DNA from: an uncultured Sphingomonas sp.
GTDB lineage: Bacteria; Pseudomonadota; Alphaproteobacteria; Sphingomonadales; Sphingomonadaceae
Length of the DNA stretch: 64,000 bases
Direction: 5' to 3'
Assembly (NCBI RefSeq): GCF_936927845.1
Contig: NZ_CAKZHV010000060.1
Location: forward strand, 186,001-250,000
Shown here: positions 8,829-18,229 of the stretch, in pieces
Numbering within the stretch: the stretch's first letter is position 1
Layout of the letters: each line of letters starts with the position of its first letter
Notes under the pieces: model-generated
What the model saw: only the letters and a program-made list of their open reading frames with translations
Told to the model about the DNA's origin: nothing
Database searches by the model: none
Made by a program: the position numbers and the translations under genes

Positions 8829-9907
8829 GCGCGCGCGAACCGCGTCGCAGCGTAGCGTTCCACGTCAACGCCCGCCGGCATGTCGCCGCCCACCAACAGC
8901 GCCGCGCCGACCTGCGCGGCGGCGGGCGCGGTCTGGATGCCGAAGCCGCCCTGGCCCGCGAACCAGAAAAAGCCCGAAACCTCGGCATCGAACCCGTACA
9001 CCGGCGCGCGGTCGGGCGCGAACGAGCGAAGGCCCGCCCAGGTCCGCTCGATCTTCTCGACCCGCCAGTCGACCACGCCCTCGAACCGATCGACTGCGGT
9101 CGCGACGTCGATTTCCTCGGGCGCGACGTCGTGCGGATCGACCGGCGTCTCGTCGTGCGGGCTCAGCCATAGCCGCCCGCCTGCCTCGGGCTTGAAGTAG
9201 AATCGTCCCGCGATGTCAGCGACGTGCGGCAGCGCCGCTGGCGCGGACGGATCGGTCCGCATTTGCACCATCGTCCGGCGATAGGCGCGGATGCCGATCG
9301 GCCGCACGCCCGCCGCGCCCGCCACCGCGTCGGCCCAGGCACCCGCGGCATCGACCAGCACGTCGGCGGTGAAGCGGCGACCGTCGCGAGTCGCGATGCG
9401 CCAGCGACCACCCTCGCGCTCGGCGCTCGCCAGCTCGGCGCGCGTCTCGACGGTTGCACCGCTGCGCCGTGCGGCGGCGAGCCGATCGGCGTGGAGCCGC
9501 CCCACATCGATATAAGCGCACGACGCCTCCATCACGCCGTGACGCCAGGCGGGCCGCAGCCCCGGCACCAGCGTCGCCGGATCGACCCGGTCGAGCACCA
9601 CCGGCGTACCAGCGAACTCCGCTTGGAACGTGTCGATCGCCGCCGCATCCGCGTCACGCCCGATGTGGAGCGAGCCGAGCGGTTCGAGATAGCCGCCGTC
9701 GCGCAAGCTGCCGCCGGACGCGGTGGTCAGCGGCTGGATCGCCGCGCCGCCGTAGGTTTCCGACCAGAATGCCGCCGAACGCCCGGTCGCGTGATAGCCC
9801 GGCTGGTCCTCCGCCTCCAGCAACAGCACGCGCGCTTGGGTACCGATCTCGGCGGCGAGACTCGCCCCCGCGATCCCAGCGCCCACGATCGCGATGTCGT
9901 AGTTCAC
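8825..9907 (-). CDS. FAD-dependent oxidoreductase, D-amino-acid dehydrogenase/oxidase (DAO) family
   Basis: A 360-residue flavoprotein with an N-terminal dinucleotide-binding fold (IAIVGAGIAGASLAAEIG) followed by LEAEDQPGYHATGRSAA, typical of DAO-family enzymes. The C-terminal FAD motif is FFWFAGQGGFGIQTAPA. The overall pattern is closest to D-arginine dehydrogenase-like proteins from what I recall, but the substrate is an inference. Its start overlaps the end of the alpha/beta hydrolase gene as ATGA, suggesting one transcript. Probably cytoplasmic or peripheral membrane. Confidence 0.87.
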   Translation of the reverse strand: MNYDIAIVGAGIAGASLAAEIGTQARVLLLEAEDQPGYHATGRSAAFWSETYGGAAIQPLTTASGGSLRDGGYLEPLGSLHIGRDADAAAIDTFQAEFAGTPVVLDRVDPATLVPGLRPAWRHGVMEASCAYIDVGRLHADRLAAARRSGATVETRAELASAEREGGRWRIATRDGRRFTADVLVDAAGAWADAVAGAAGVRPIGIRAYRRTMVQMRTDPSAPAALPHVADIAGRFYFKPEAGGRLWLSPHDETPVDPHDVAPEEIDVATAVDRFEGVVDWRVEKIERTWAGLRSFAPDRAPVYGFDAEVSGFFWFAGQGGFGIQTAPAAAQVGAALLVGGDMPAGVDVERYAATRFARA

Positions 9908-10851
9908 CGCCCCAACCGCTCGTCGAGGAACGAATCGATCGCGGACAATGCGCGGTCACGCACCGGATCGGCCTCGCGCAGCAGCTCGTGCGCGGCATCC
10001 GCACCGAAGCGGATAACGGTCGCATCGAGCAGCCGCGCACCGACCGCGGCCGCAGCGGTCGAGTCGACCAGCGCGTCACGGTCGGCGAGCAGCATCAAGG
10101 TGGGCACCGTCATTCGCAGCAGCGCCGGATCGCGCCGCAGCCGGTCGGTCGCCGCAAATGCTTCCGCCAGCCACGCCCAGCTCGGCGGACCAAGCTTCAG
10201 CTCGGGCGATTGCTGATACCACCAGCCCTCGTCCGAATAGCGTTCGGCGTCCGCGGTCAGGATCGACTGCCTGTCGACCTGCACGCCCGGTTTCTCGTGC
10301 CCCTTCCACGCCGCGCGGGCCGGATCGCCCGCGCGCCGCATCAGCCCGGCAAGCCACCCGCCCGCCCTCGCCCCGACCGGCGAACGCAACCCCAGCATCG
10401 GCGCGACCAGCACCGCCGCATCAGCGTCGATCACGCGATCGACAAGCGCACGCAGCACCAGAAACCCGCCCATCGAATGACCGACGACGACCCGCGGACC
10501 GTGGTTCTCCGCCGCCCAGTCACGCCAGAACTGAGCGAGATCGGCGATCCAGGGCGCGAAATCGTCGGCGTGGCCGACGTTGCGGTTCGGGGAGAGCCGC
10601 CCCGACCCGCCCTGCCCGCGCCAGTCGAACGCCGACACCGACCAGCCGGCGTGATGCCAATGCGCGAACGTCTCCAGATATTTCTCGAACACGTCGCCGC
10701 GCCCGGTCTGGAACAGGATCGCGCCGCGCGCGGACTCTGCCGGCCAGTCGAAGCGCCGGATCGGCCAACCGTCGGCGGCATGCCACGTCGACACACGCGC
10801 ATCGATGGGGATCGCGCGGCGAAAGGCGGCGTGGCGGCTCATCGCGGGCAT
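9904..10851 (-). CDS. Alpha/beta hydrolase (lysophospholipase-like)
   Basis: A 315-residue serine hydrolase of the monoglyceride lipase/PldB-like group. The nucleophile elbow is GHSMGG with the serine at about S126. An upstream FDWRGQGGSGR oxyanion-side motif fits, as do a late Asp in LLADRDALVD and a His in DAAHELLRE. It has no signal peptide. First gene of a two-gene unit with the FAD oxidoreductase. Divergent from cpaA, whose start is 42 bases away. Confidence 0.88.
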   Translation of the reverse strand: MPAMSRHAAFRRAIPIDARVSTWHAADGWPIRRFDWPAESARGAILFQTGRGDVFEKYLETFAHWHHAGWSVSAFDWRGQGGSGRLSPNRNVGHADDFAPWIADLAQFWRDWAAENHGPRVVVGHSMGGFLVLRALVDRVIDADAAVLVAPMLGLRSPVGARAGGWLAGLMRRAGDPARAAWKGHEKPGVQVDRQSILTADAERYSDEGWWYQQSPELKLGPPSWAWLAEAFAATDRLRRDPALLRMTVPTLMLLADRDALVDSTAAAAVGARLLDATVIRFGADAAHELLREADPVRDRALSAIDSFLDERLGR

Positions 10852-10892
10852 GGTTACGGTTTCCTAAGGCATATCGTCTAGCCACCTGATGC

Positions 10893-11366
10893 ATGGGGTG
10901 GACTATTCTCGTCTGGGCGTTGCCCGCGTGTCTCGCGCTGCTGCTGGTATCGGCCGGCATCGAGGACGCGCGCCACCGCGAGATCGCCAATTGGAAGAAT
11001 GCGGCGATTGCGCTGCTGGCACCGCTCTGGTGGGTCGCAGTCGGGCTCGATCCGTGGCCGATGATGGCGATCCAATTGGGGGGCGCTTTGATCGCGTTCG
11101 CGCTGTTCTGCGGCGCGTTCGCGCTCGGTCAGATGGGTGGCGGCGACGTGAAGCTGATCGGCGCGCTGGCGCTGTGGCTCGCGCCGTTGAACGTCATGAA
11201 CATGCTGATCGTCATGTCGCTCGCGGGCGGGGCGCTGACGCTCGCCTTCCTCCTCGAGCACAAACTCCTCAGGCGCGAAGGCGCGATCGAGATTCCGTAC
11301 GGCGTCGCGATCGCCTTCGCCGGGCTGCTCGCACTGCGCGAACCGCTCGTTAACCAATTTACGTAA
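10893..11366 (+). CDS. cpaA: Prepilin peptidase (CpaA/TadV type)
   Basis: Aspartic membrane peptidase (A24 family) that cleaves the leader of Flp-type prepilins. At 157 residues it is the short form lacking the methyltransferase domain, as usual in Tad loci. The two catalytic aspartates are visible: D25 in GIEDARHREIANW and D85 in MGGGDVKLIG. It has about five membrane segments. It opens the pilus locus and is followed by cpaB after 63 bases. No pilin gene lies beside it. Confidence 0.95.
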   Translation: MGWTILVWALPACLALLLVSAGIEDARHREIANWKNAAIALLAPLWWVAVGLDPWPMMAIQLGGALIAFALFCGAFALGQMGGGDVKLIGALALWLAPLNVMNMLIVMSLAGGALTLAFLLEHKLLRREGAIEIPYGVAIAFAGLLALREPLVNQFT

Positions 11367-11429
11367 TCATGCAGGTCGAAAGAATCGGCCGTTCCGCCGC
11401 TCGGATAGGAACAAGGGGCAAGGCATACA

Positions 11430-12470
11430 ATGGATAGTCGCAAGGTGGTTCTGCTGGTCGGCGCGCTGTTCGTGGCGGCGATCACCGCCTTCATGGCGCG
11501 CACGCTGATGGCGGGCAGCGCGGCACCCGCTGCCGCCGCGATCGCGATGCCCGCACCGGTCGTGCCCGATGGGCCCGAGGTGCTGGTGGCGACCCGCGCG
11601 CTACCCGTCGGCACGATCCTGGACGCGACGGCGCTGAAGTTCCAGCCCTGGCCCAAGGAGCTGGTCGAGAACGCGTACTTCAAGAAAGACGGCACCGACC
11701 TGTCCAAACTGCTCGGCACGGTCGTCCGTCTGCCGATCACCGCGGGACAACCCGTCACGCAGGGCGCGCTGGTGAAACCAGGCGACCGCGGCTTCCTCGC
11801 CGCCGCACTGGGTGCCGGCATGCGCGCGGTGACCGTTCCCGTTTCGGCGCAGACCTCGGTCGCGGGCTTCGTCTTTCCGGGCGACCACATCGACCTGATC
11901 CTGACCCAGTCGGTCGAAGGCGGCGGTGACGGCCCCCCGCTCAAGACCAGCGAAACCGTGATCCGCAACCTGCGCGTGCTCGCCACCGATCAGCGCACCA
12001 GCGACGAGAAGGACGACAAGGGCAACACGATCGTGAAGACCTTCTCGACCGTCACGGTCGAGGCGACACCTAAGATCGCCGAGCAGATCGAACTCGCGCA
12101 GACGCTGGGCAACCTGTCGCTCTCGCTGCGCTCGATCGCCGACAATGCCGGCCAGCTGGAGGAAGCGATCGCCTCGGGCCAGTTGAGCGTCGGTGACGGC
12201 AAGAACGAGAAGGCGGTGCTCGCCCAGGCGGCCAGCATGCCGCAATCGGGCGCGGGCAGTTTCATGACCGGCGCCGACATCTCGCGTTTCCAGCGCCGCA
12301 CGGTACCCGGCAAGCCCAGCACCGGCATGGGGACCACCCCCGCGCCGTCGATGGCGGCACCATCCAACCTGGCCAGCGGCGCACCCGATGCGGCGCCCAA
12401 ACCGACGGGGCCGGTCGTCCGGATCGCCCGCGGCAACAACGTGACCGAAATTCCGGTCGGAGGGAAGTGA
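11430..12470 (+). CDS. cpaB: Flp pilus assembly protein CpaB/RcpC
   Basis: A 346-residue periplasmic protein anchored by an N-terminal helix (VVLLVGALFVAAITAFMA). An SAF domain covers about residues 50-115 (VLVATRALPVGTILD) and is followed by the RcpC/CpaB C-terminal domain with TVPVSAQTSVAGFVFPGDHIDLILT. Members of this family stabilise the Tad secretin and may bind peptidoglycan. The last about 60 residues are Ala/Pro-rich. An AGGAAC-type RBS lies upstream, and its stop is 2 bases before the cpaC ATG. Confidence 0.95.
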   Translation: MDSRKVVLLVGALFVAAITAFMARTLMAGSAAPAAAAIAMPAPVVPDGPEVLVATRALPVGTILDATALKFQPWPKELVENAYFKKDGTDLSKLLGTVVRLPITAGQPVTQGALVKPGDRGFLAAALGAGMRAVTVPVSAQTSVAGFVFPGDHIDLILTQSVEGGGDGPPLKTSETVIRNLRVLATDQRTSDEKDDKGNTIVKTFSTVTVEATPKIAEQIELAQTLGNLSLSLRSIADNAGQLEEAIASGQLSVGDGKNEKAVLAQAASMPQSGAGSFMTGADISRFQRRTVPGKPSTGMGTTPAPSMAAPSNLASGAPDAAPKPTGPVVRIARGNNVTEIPVGGK

Positions 12471-12472
12471 GC

Positions 12473-14152
12473 ATGCGTTTCTCGTCCACGCCGCTCGGCT
12501 GGCCGCTGGCGCTCGCACTCGCGAGTGCAGCCATCGCCGCCACGCCGGCCGCCGCCCCCGCGCAATCGGCCGTCGCCAGCACCGGCGGCACGGTGCAGGT
12601 GTCGACCAATCGCGGTCGCCTCATCACACTGTCGCGCCCGATGAGCGACCTGTTTGTCGCCAATCCGGAAATCGCGGACGTTCAGGTCCGCTCGCCTACG
12701 CAGCTCTACGTGTTCGGCAAGAAGCCGGGCGAGACGACGGTATCGGCAACCGCGAAGGGCGGCGCGGTCGTCTATGCCGCGACGGTGCGGGTCGGCAACA
12801 ATTACGACTCGCTCCAGTCGATGCTCAACCTCGCCATGCCGGACGCGCAGATCACCGCGACGCCGATGAACGGCATGGTGCTGCTGACCGGCACCGTGCG
12901 CGGTCCCGAGGACGGTGCCGAGGCCGAGAAGCTGGTCGCTGCCTTCGTGGGCGAGAACACCAAGGTGCTCAGTCGGCTGCGCACCGCGACGCCGTTGCAG
13001 GTCAACCTGCAGGTGAAGTTCGCGGAAGTGAACCGCAGCTTCCTGAAGAACATCGGCAACAACCTGATCACGCGCGACACGACCAACGGATTCAATTTCA
13101 GCATCGGCTCGGGACGTGTCCCCGGCACGATCGGCAATGCGAACACGTCTAGCTTCCCGCTCGTCGATGCGTCATCGCGCTACGGTCTGCCTGCGGGTTC
13201 GGTGAACCTTCCGTTCAATCCAAAGACCGGGCAGTTCGTTTACCCCGACTCGGGCAGCTCCTATTCCTTCAACAACGGACGCCCCGACAGCGTTCGCACC
13301 TCGATCGGACTGGCGGGCAAGCTGCTCGGGCTCGACGTGCTGTCCGCCATCGATCTGGGCGAACAGAACGGCCAGGTGACCCTGCTCGCCAACCCCAATC
13401 TGACCGCTTTGTCGGGCGAGACCGGCACCTTCCTCGCCGGCGGTGAGATCCCGATCCCGATCGCGCAGGGCCTCGGCTCGGTGTCGATCGAATACAAGGA
13501 ATTCGGTGTCAGCCTGGCCTACACGCCGACCGTTCTTTCGGACGGCCGCATCTCGCTGCGCGTCCGCCCCGAAGTGTCGAACCTCGATTATTCGAACGCA
13601 GTCCCCTTCGGCGGCACGCAGATCCCCGCGCTCACCACGCGCCGCGCGGAAACGACGGTGGAGCTCGGCTCGGGCCAGAGCTTCATGATCGCCGGCCTCA
13701 TGTCCAACAACCATTATAACAATTTCTCGAAGACGCCCGGCGTCGGCGACGTGCCGGTGCTCGGCGCGCTGTTCCGCTCCAACGCGTTCCAGCGCAACGA
13801 GACCGAGCTGGTCATCATCATCACGCCGTATCTGGTGAAGCCGGTGAACGGCAACGACATCGCGCTGCCGACCGACGGCTACAAGGCGCCGACCGATCTG
13901 CAACGCGTGTTGCTGGGCCAGTTGACCGACGGCCAGAGCGCCGCCGAGCGGCCGAAGCCGACGATGCAGGTCGGCCCGGCCCCCGCCCCGGCGATCGGCG
14001 CGGCCGCCGCGGCCCGCCCGACCCAGCCGCTACCCCAGCCGCTTCCCGCCGCGCCGGCGCGTGATGCCGCCGCCGGCAGCGCCGACCGCAAGGCCGCCAA
14101 GTCCGCCACGCGCAAGGGCCCCGCCCCTGCGCCCGGCTTCTCGATCAACTGA
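12473..14152 (+). CDS. cpaC: Type II/IV-like secretin CpaC
   Basis: Outer-membrane secretin pore for the Tad pilus. A GTG at 12467 is also in frame, but GGAGGGAAG at 12459-12467 is placed for the ATG at 12473, giving 559 residues. It has a signal peptide, an N-terminal pilus/secretin domain (LVANPEIADVQV-type with the FGKKPGETTV motif), a BON-like segment and the secretin core ending in GALFRSNAFQRNETELVIII. The tail is rich in Pro, Ala and Lys. TGATG overlap with cpaD. Confidence 0.96.
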   Translation: MRFSSTPLGWPLALALASAAIAATPAAAPAQSAVASTGGTVQVSTNRGRLITLSRPMSDLFVANPEIADVQVRSPTQLYVFGKKPGETTVSATAKGGAVVYAATVRVGNNYDSLQSMLNLAMPDAQITATPMNGMVLLTGTVRGPEDGAEAEKLVAAFVGENTKVLSRLRTATPLQVNLQVKFAEVNRSFLKNIGNNLITRDTTNGFNFSIGSGRVPGTIGNANTSSFPLVDASSRYGLPAGSVNLPFNPKTGQFVYPDSGSSYSFNNGRPDSVRTSIGLAGKLLGLDVLSAIDLGEQNGQVTLLANPNLTALSGETGTFLAGGEIPIPIAQGLGSVSIEYKEFGVSLAYTPTVLSDGRISLRVRPEVSNLDYSNAVPFGGTQIPALTTRRAETTVELGSGQSFMIAGLMSNNHYNNFSKTPGVGDVPVLGALFRSNAFQRNETELVIIITPYLVKPVNGNDIALPTDGYKAPTDLQRVLLGQLTDGQSAAERPKPTMQVGPAPAPAIGAAAAARPTQPLPQPLPAAPARDAAAGSADRKAAKSATRKGPAPAPGFSIN

Positions 14153-14835
14153 TGCGCACATCGACACGCATGCTGGCACGCAAAGGGATCATGCCCATGA
14201 CCAAGCGCCCCCTTCTCCTCGCCGCCTTGAGCGCCGCAACGCTGCTCGGCGGTTGCGGCACGCCCAATCGCGGGCTCGAATCGGTGCACCAGCCGGTGGT
14301 GTCACGCGCCGATTACGCGCTCGACGTGCAGAGCGGACCCGACGGCATCGGCCCCGACGAGGCGCGCCGCGTGACCGGCTGGATGGACACGCTGCGCATC
14401 GGCTACGGCGACACGATCGCGCTCGACGATCCTTACGGTGCGACGCGGGCGACGCGCAGCGACGTGGCGCAAATCGCCGCACGCTACGGCCTGCTCCTCT
14501 CCGACGAGGCACTCGTCACCGGCTCGCCCGTGACGCCCGGTACGGTCCGGATCGTCGTCAGCCGTGCGCGCGCGTCGGTACCCGGTTGCGCCGACTGGTC
14601 GCGGATGAACGACCCGAACTTCAACGCGCATACAGGCTCCAACTACGGCTGCGCGACCAACACCAATCTCGCCGCGATGGTCGCCAACCCGACCGACCTG
14701 GTACGCGGAGCACCGGGCAGCGGTGATTACGACGCTGCCACCGGCTCGCGCGCGATCAACACGATGCGCGCCGCGACCCCGACCGGACAGGGTGGCACCT
14801 GGGTCCGCGCCGAGCCGGCGGGAGCCAAGAAGTGA
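14152..14835 (+). CDS. cpaD: CpaD-family pilus lipoprotein
   Basis: Tad pilus biogenesis lipoprotein, small partner of the secretin. The ATG at 14152 overlaps the cpaC stop (TGATG), but ATGs at 14191 and 14197 give a more usual lipoprotein signal ending in LLGGC, and an AAAGGG lies just before them. I give the longest form; the true start is probably 14191 or 14197. The conserved part includes ADWSRMNDPNF and GCATNTNLAAMVANPTDL, the family signature. It is coupled to cpaE by overlap. Confidence 0.92.
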   Translation: MRTSTRMLARKGIMPMTKRPLLLAALSAATLLGGCGTPNRGLESVHQPVVSRADYALDVQSGPDGIGPDEARRVTGWMDTLRIGYGDTIALDDPYGATRATRSDVAQIAARYGLLLSDEALVTGSPVTPGTVRIVVSRARASVPGCADWSRMNDPNFNAHTGSNYGCATNTNLAAMVANPTDLVRGAPGSGDYDAATGSRAINTMRAATPTGQGGTWVRAEPAGAKK

Positions 14836-16133
14836 ACGCGCCCTGGAAACCGGGCGGCCTCGCCCAGCGAACCCCGTTCCTCGCCTTCGCCAGCGACGAA
14901 GCCGCCGCCGACGCGATCCGCCCGATCGCGTCCGAGATGGGCTGGCCATCGGACAACGTCCACCAGGGCGGCCTGCGCAACGCGGTGCAGACCCTGTCGG
15001 TGTCGACCAGTCCGCACGTGCTGTTCGTCGACCTGTCGGGCTCAAGCGATCCGCTCAGCGACATCAACGGCCTCGCCGAGGTGTGCGAGCCCGGCACGGT
15101 CGTGATCGCCGCGGGTCAGGTGAACGACGTACGCCTGTACCGCGACCTGCTCGCCTCGGGTATCCAGGATTACCTGCTCAAGCCGTTCTCGGCCGACATG
15201 CTGCGCGATTCGTTCGCACAGGCGCAGTCGATCCTCAATGCGCCAAAGGTTAGCGAGGGGGCCAGCACGCGTCCGCATCTCGCCATCGCTGTGATCGGCA
15301 CGCGCGGCGGCGCGGGCGCGTCGACGATCGCGACCTCACTCGCCTGGCTGCTCAGCGACAAGGAGAAGCGCACCACCGCGCTGCTCGACCTCGACGTTCA
15401 CTTCGGCACCGGTGCGCTGGCACTCGACCTCGAGCCCGGCCGCGGCCTGACCGACGCGATCGAGAACCCGAGCCGCATCGACGGGCTCTTCATCGAGCGC
15501 GCGATGGTGAAGGCTTCGGAGAATCTGTCGGTGCTGTCAGCCGAGGCGCCGATCAGCCAGCCGGTGATGACCGACGGCGCGGCCTTTTACCAATTGCAGG
15601 AGGAGATGCGCGGCGCGTTCGAATGCACCGTGGTCGACCTGCCACGCATGATGCTGGTGCAGCACCCGCATCTGGTCGCCGACGTGAACAGCGCGGTGAT
15701 CGTGACCGAGCTGACCCTCGCCGCGGCGCGCGACACGATCCGGCTGCTGTCGTGGATGCGCAGCAACGCGCCGCAGATGCAGGTGACGGTTGTCGCAAAC
15801 CGCGTCCATCCGGGCACTGCGCTCGAGATCACGCGCAAGGATTTTGAGGGCTCGATCGAGCGCAAGATCGACGTCGTCGTCCCCTTTGACCAGAAACTGG
15901 CAGCGCAGGCCGCCAAGCTCGGCAAACCGTTCGCGGAGGCGGGCAAGGCGTCGAAGACGGTGCAGCCGCTGATCGACCTCGCCGCGCTGCTCGCGCTCAC
16001 CGACGAGGACGGCAATCCCGCTGCCCCGAAGGCGAAGGGCGGCTCGCTGCTCGGCAAGTTCAGCGATTTGAAGGGGCTCGTCGCGAAAAAGGAGCCGGTG
16101 AAGAAGTCCGCCTCCAAGAGCGCGGGCAAGTAA
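14832..16133 (+). CDS. cpaE: Pilus assembly ATPase-like protein CpaE (MinD/ParA family)
   Basis: A 433-residue protein with a degenerate receiver-like N-terminal domain (VLFVDLSGSSDPL, QDYLLKPFSADML) and a MinD/ParA-type ATPase domain from about residue 150. The deviant Walker A is GTRGGAGAST, followed by LLDLDVHFGTGALALDL. In other species CpaE localises pilus assembly to the cell pole. It starts with GTG overlapping the cpaD stop (GTGA). The C-terminus is Lys-rich. The next gene is tadB, not cpaF, which is unusual. Confidence 0.95.
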   Translation: MNAPWKPGGLAQRTPFLAFASDEAAADAIRPIASEMGWPSDNVHQGGLRNAVQTLSVSTSPHVLFVDLSGSSDPLSDINGLAEVCEPGTVVIAAGQVNDVRLYRDLLASGIQDYLLKPFSADMLRDSFAQAQSILNAPKVSEGASTRPHLAIAVIGTRGGAGASTIATSLAWLLSDKEKRTTALLDLDVHFGTGALALDLEPGRGLTDAIENPSRIDGLFIERAMVKASENLSVLSAEAPISQPVMTDGAAFYQLQEEMRGAFECTVVDLPRMMLVQHPHLVADVNSAVIVTELTLAAARDTIRLLSWMRSNAPQMQVTVVANRVHPGTALEITRKDFEGSIERKIDVVVPFDQKLAAQAAKLGKPFAEAGKASKTVQPLIDLAALLALTDEDGNPAAPKAKGGSLLGKFSDLKGLVAKKEPVKKSASKSAGK

Positions 16134-16165
16134 GCGGGCGCGGGTGCTAGCGTGAAGGGCGAACC

Positions 16166-17134
16166 ATGCTGCCAATGATGTTGATCGGGATCGGCGCGCT
16201 CATCACGCTCGGCATGATCCTGTTCGCCTTTGCCGGACCATCGGCGCAGAAAGCGAGCAACCGCCGCCTGGTCGCGTTGCGCGAGCGTCACTCCACCTCG
16301 GCCGAGGGCGCGATGGAGGCGCAGATGCGCCGCATCACCGGGCGCAACCAGACCAAGGCCGACAAGGCCGCAATGCGCTTGCTGCCCAACCCGGCCGAGT
16401 TGCAGAAACGGCTCAACATGACCGGCGAGACGTGGACGGTCGGCCAGTACGGCATGGTTTCGCTCGGGCTGGCGGTGGGGCTTACGCTCCTCATGCTGCT
16501 GCGCGGCTGGCCGCTGCTGCTTGCCTTGTTCCTCGGGCTTTGCGTCGGCGCGGGCTTCCCGCACTGGTGGGTCGGCAAGGTCATCAAGAAGCGCGTCGCC
16601 AAGTTCAACGCGAAGTTCCCCGACGCGATCGAGCTGCTGGTGCGCGGCCTGCGCTCGGGCCTGCCGATCACCGAAACGATGTCGGTCGTCGGCGCCGAAG
16701 TCGACGGCCCGGTGGGTGAGGAATTCCGCTCAGTCAGCGACAAGATGAAGATCGGCCGCTCGATGGACGTGGCGTTGCAGGAAACGGCCGACCGGCTCGG
16801 CACGCCCGAATTCCAGTTCTTCGTCATCACCATCGCGATCCAACGCGAGACGGGCGGCAACCTTGCCGAAACGCTCCAGAACCTCGCCACCGTGCTGCGC
16901 TCGCGCATGCAGATGAAGCTCAAGATCAAGGCGATGTCGTCTGAATCGAAAGCGTCGGCCTATATCGTCGGCGCGCTGCCGTTCATCGTGTTCGTGCTGA
17001 TCTGGATCATCAACGGCAAGTACATGCAGAACTTCTTCGTCGACGAACGGCTGATGATCACCGGCGGCGGCGGCCTGATCTGGATGGGAATCGGCGCCTT
17101 TATCATGTCCAAGATGGTGAGCTTCGAGATATGA
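16166..17134 (+). CDS. tadB: Tad pilus inner-membrane platform protein TadB
   Basis: A 322-residue type II secretion F-domain protein. A single hydrophobic segment sits at the N-terminus, a pair near 95-130, and one or two at the C-terminus. The F domain contains FPDAIELLVRGLRSGLPITETM and IQRETGGNLAETLQNL, both typical of TadB. It works with TadC as the membrane platform on which the TadA/CpaF ATPase acts. It overlaps tadC as ATGA. Confidence 0.95.
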   Translation: MLPMMLIGIGALITLGMILFAFAGPSAQKASNRRLVALRERHSTSAEGAMEAQMRRITGRNQTKADKAAMRLLPNPAELQKRLNMTGETWTVGQYGMVSLGLAVGLTLLMLLRGWPLLLALFLGLCVGAGFPHWWVGKVIKKRVAKFNAKFPDAIELLVRGLRSGLPITETMSVVGAEVDGPVGEEFRSVSDKMKIGRSMDVALQETADRLGTPEFQFFVITIAIQRETGGNLAETLQNLATVLRSRMQMKLKIKAMSSESKASAYIVGALPFIVFVLIWIINGKYMQNFFVDERLMITGGGGLIWMGIGAFIMSKMVSFEI

Positions 17135-18141
17135 TCGCGTCTCCTCCCGGCCCGACGCTGATGGGCATCGACGTGCTCTGGGTGGCGACGATCCTGTCCG
17201 GGGTCGCGGCCGCGGCGGTCATGTTCGCGATCTACGCGGCGCTCAGCGTGCGCGATCCGATGTCGAAGCGCGTCAAGGCGCTGAACGACCGCCGTGAGCA
17301 GCTGAAGGCGGGGATCACGGCGTCGACCTCCAAGCGCCGTGCCAAGCTCGTCCAGAAGAGCGAGACCGCCGACAAGCTGCGCGATCTCTTGTCCAGCCTG
17401 AAGATGCTGCAGGACGAACAGGTCCGCGCCGCGCAACAGAAGCTGATGCAGGCGGGTATCCGCAAAAAGGACTGGGCGATCGGCGTTATCTTCGGCCGCG
17501 TCGCCCTGCCGGTCGTCATCGGCGGGTTCATGGTGTTGTGGGTCTACGGGCTCGACGCTTTCCCGACCTGGGGTCCAATCAAGCGCTACGGGCTGGTCGC
17601 GGCGAGCTTCATCCTGAGCTACAAGGCGCCCGACATCTATCTGAAGAACCTGATCACCAAACGGTCGGACGCGATCCGCAAGGGCCTGCCCGACGCGCTC
17701 GACCTGCTGGTGATTTGCGCCGAGGCCGGCCTGACCGTCGACGCGGCGTTCCACCGCGTGGCAAAGGAACTGGGCAAGGCCTATCCCGAACTGGGCGAGG
17801 AATGCGCGCTGACCGCGATCGAACTGGGCTTCCTGACCGACCGGCGCCAGGCATTCGAGAACCTGTCGAAGCGCGTCGCACTCGACGCGGTGAAGGGCGT
17901 GGTCACGACGATGATCCAGACGGAGAAATACGGCACCCCGCTTGCCAGCGCGCTGCGCGTGCTGTCGGCCGAGTTCCGCAACGAACGCATGATGCGCGCG
18001 GAGGAGAAGGCCGCGCGGCTGCCCGCGATCATGACGGTGCCGTTGATCCTGTTCATCCTGCCGGTGCTGTTCATCGTCATCCTGGGGCCCGCGGCCTGCT
18101 CGATCAACGACGCCTTCTCGGGCAAGGGGCCGGGCGGCTGA
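17131..18141 (+). CDS. tadC: Tad pilus inner-membrane platform protein TadC
   Basis: A 336-residue F-domain protein paralogous to TadB. The domain includes LPDALDLLVICAEAGLTVDAAFHRVAKELG and VVTTMIQTEKYGTPLASALRVLS in the expected positions, between an N-terminal helix and two C-terminal membrane segments. It is coupled to tadB by a 4-base overlap and is the last pilus gene here. Tad loci usually continue with TadD-like TPR or TadG-type minor pilin genes, which are absent. Confidence 0.95.
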   Translation: MIASPPGPTLMGIDVLWVATILSGVAAAAVMFAIYAALSVRDPMSKRVKALNDRREQLKAGITASTSKRRAKLVQKSETADKLRDLLSSLKMLQDEQVRAAQQKLMQAGIRKKDWAIGVIFGRVALPVVIGGFMVLWVYGLDAFPTWGPIKRYGLVAASFILSYKAPDIYLKNLITKRSDAIRKGLPDALDLLVICAEAGLTVDAAFHRVAKELGKAYPELGEECALTAIELGFLTDRRQAFENLSKRVALDAVKGVVTTMIQTEKYGTPLASALRVLSAEFRNERMMRAEEKAARLPAIMTVPLILFILPVLFIVILGPAACSINDAFSGKGPGG

Positions 18142-18229
18142 GTCAGGTTCCCGCGCCCCAACCGGCGCGGCGCGCAAGGGAACAGCGGTCCCGACCTCTC
18201 GTTATGCCTGCGTAACAGGGAGGAACGAG

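Noticed and set aside
11340..11366. CtrA-type site at the end of cpaA (TTAACCAATTTACG)
   Set aside because: Only a half-site matches TTAA-N7-TTAA. It lies inside coding sequence before cpaB, so it is too weak to claim.
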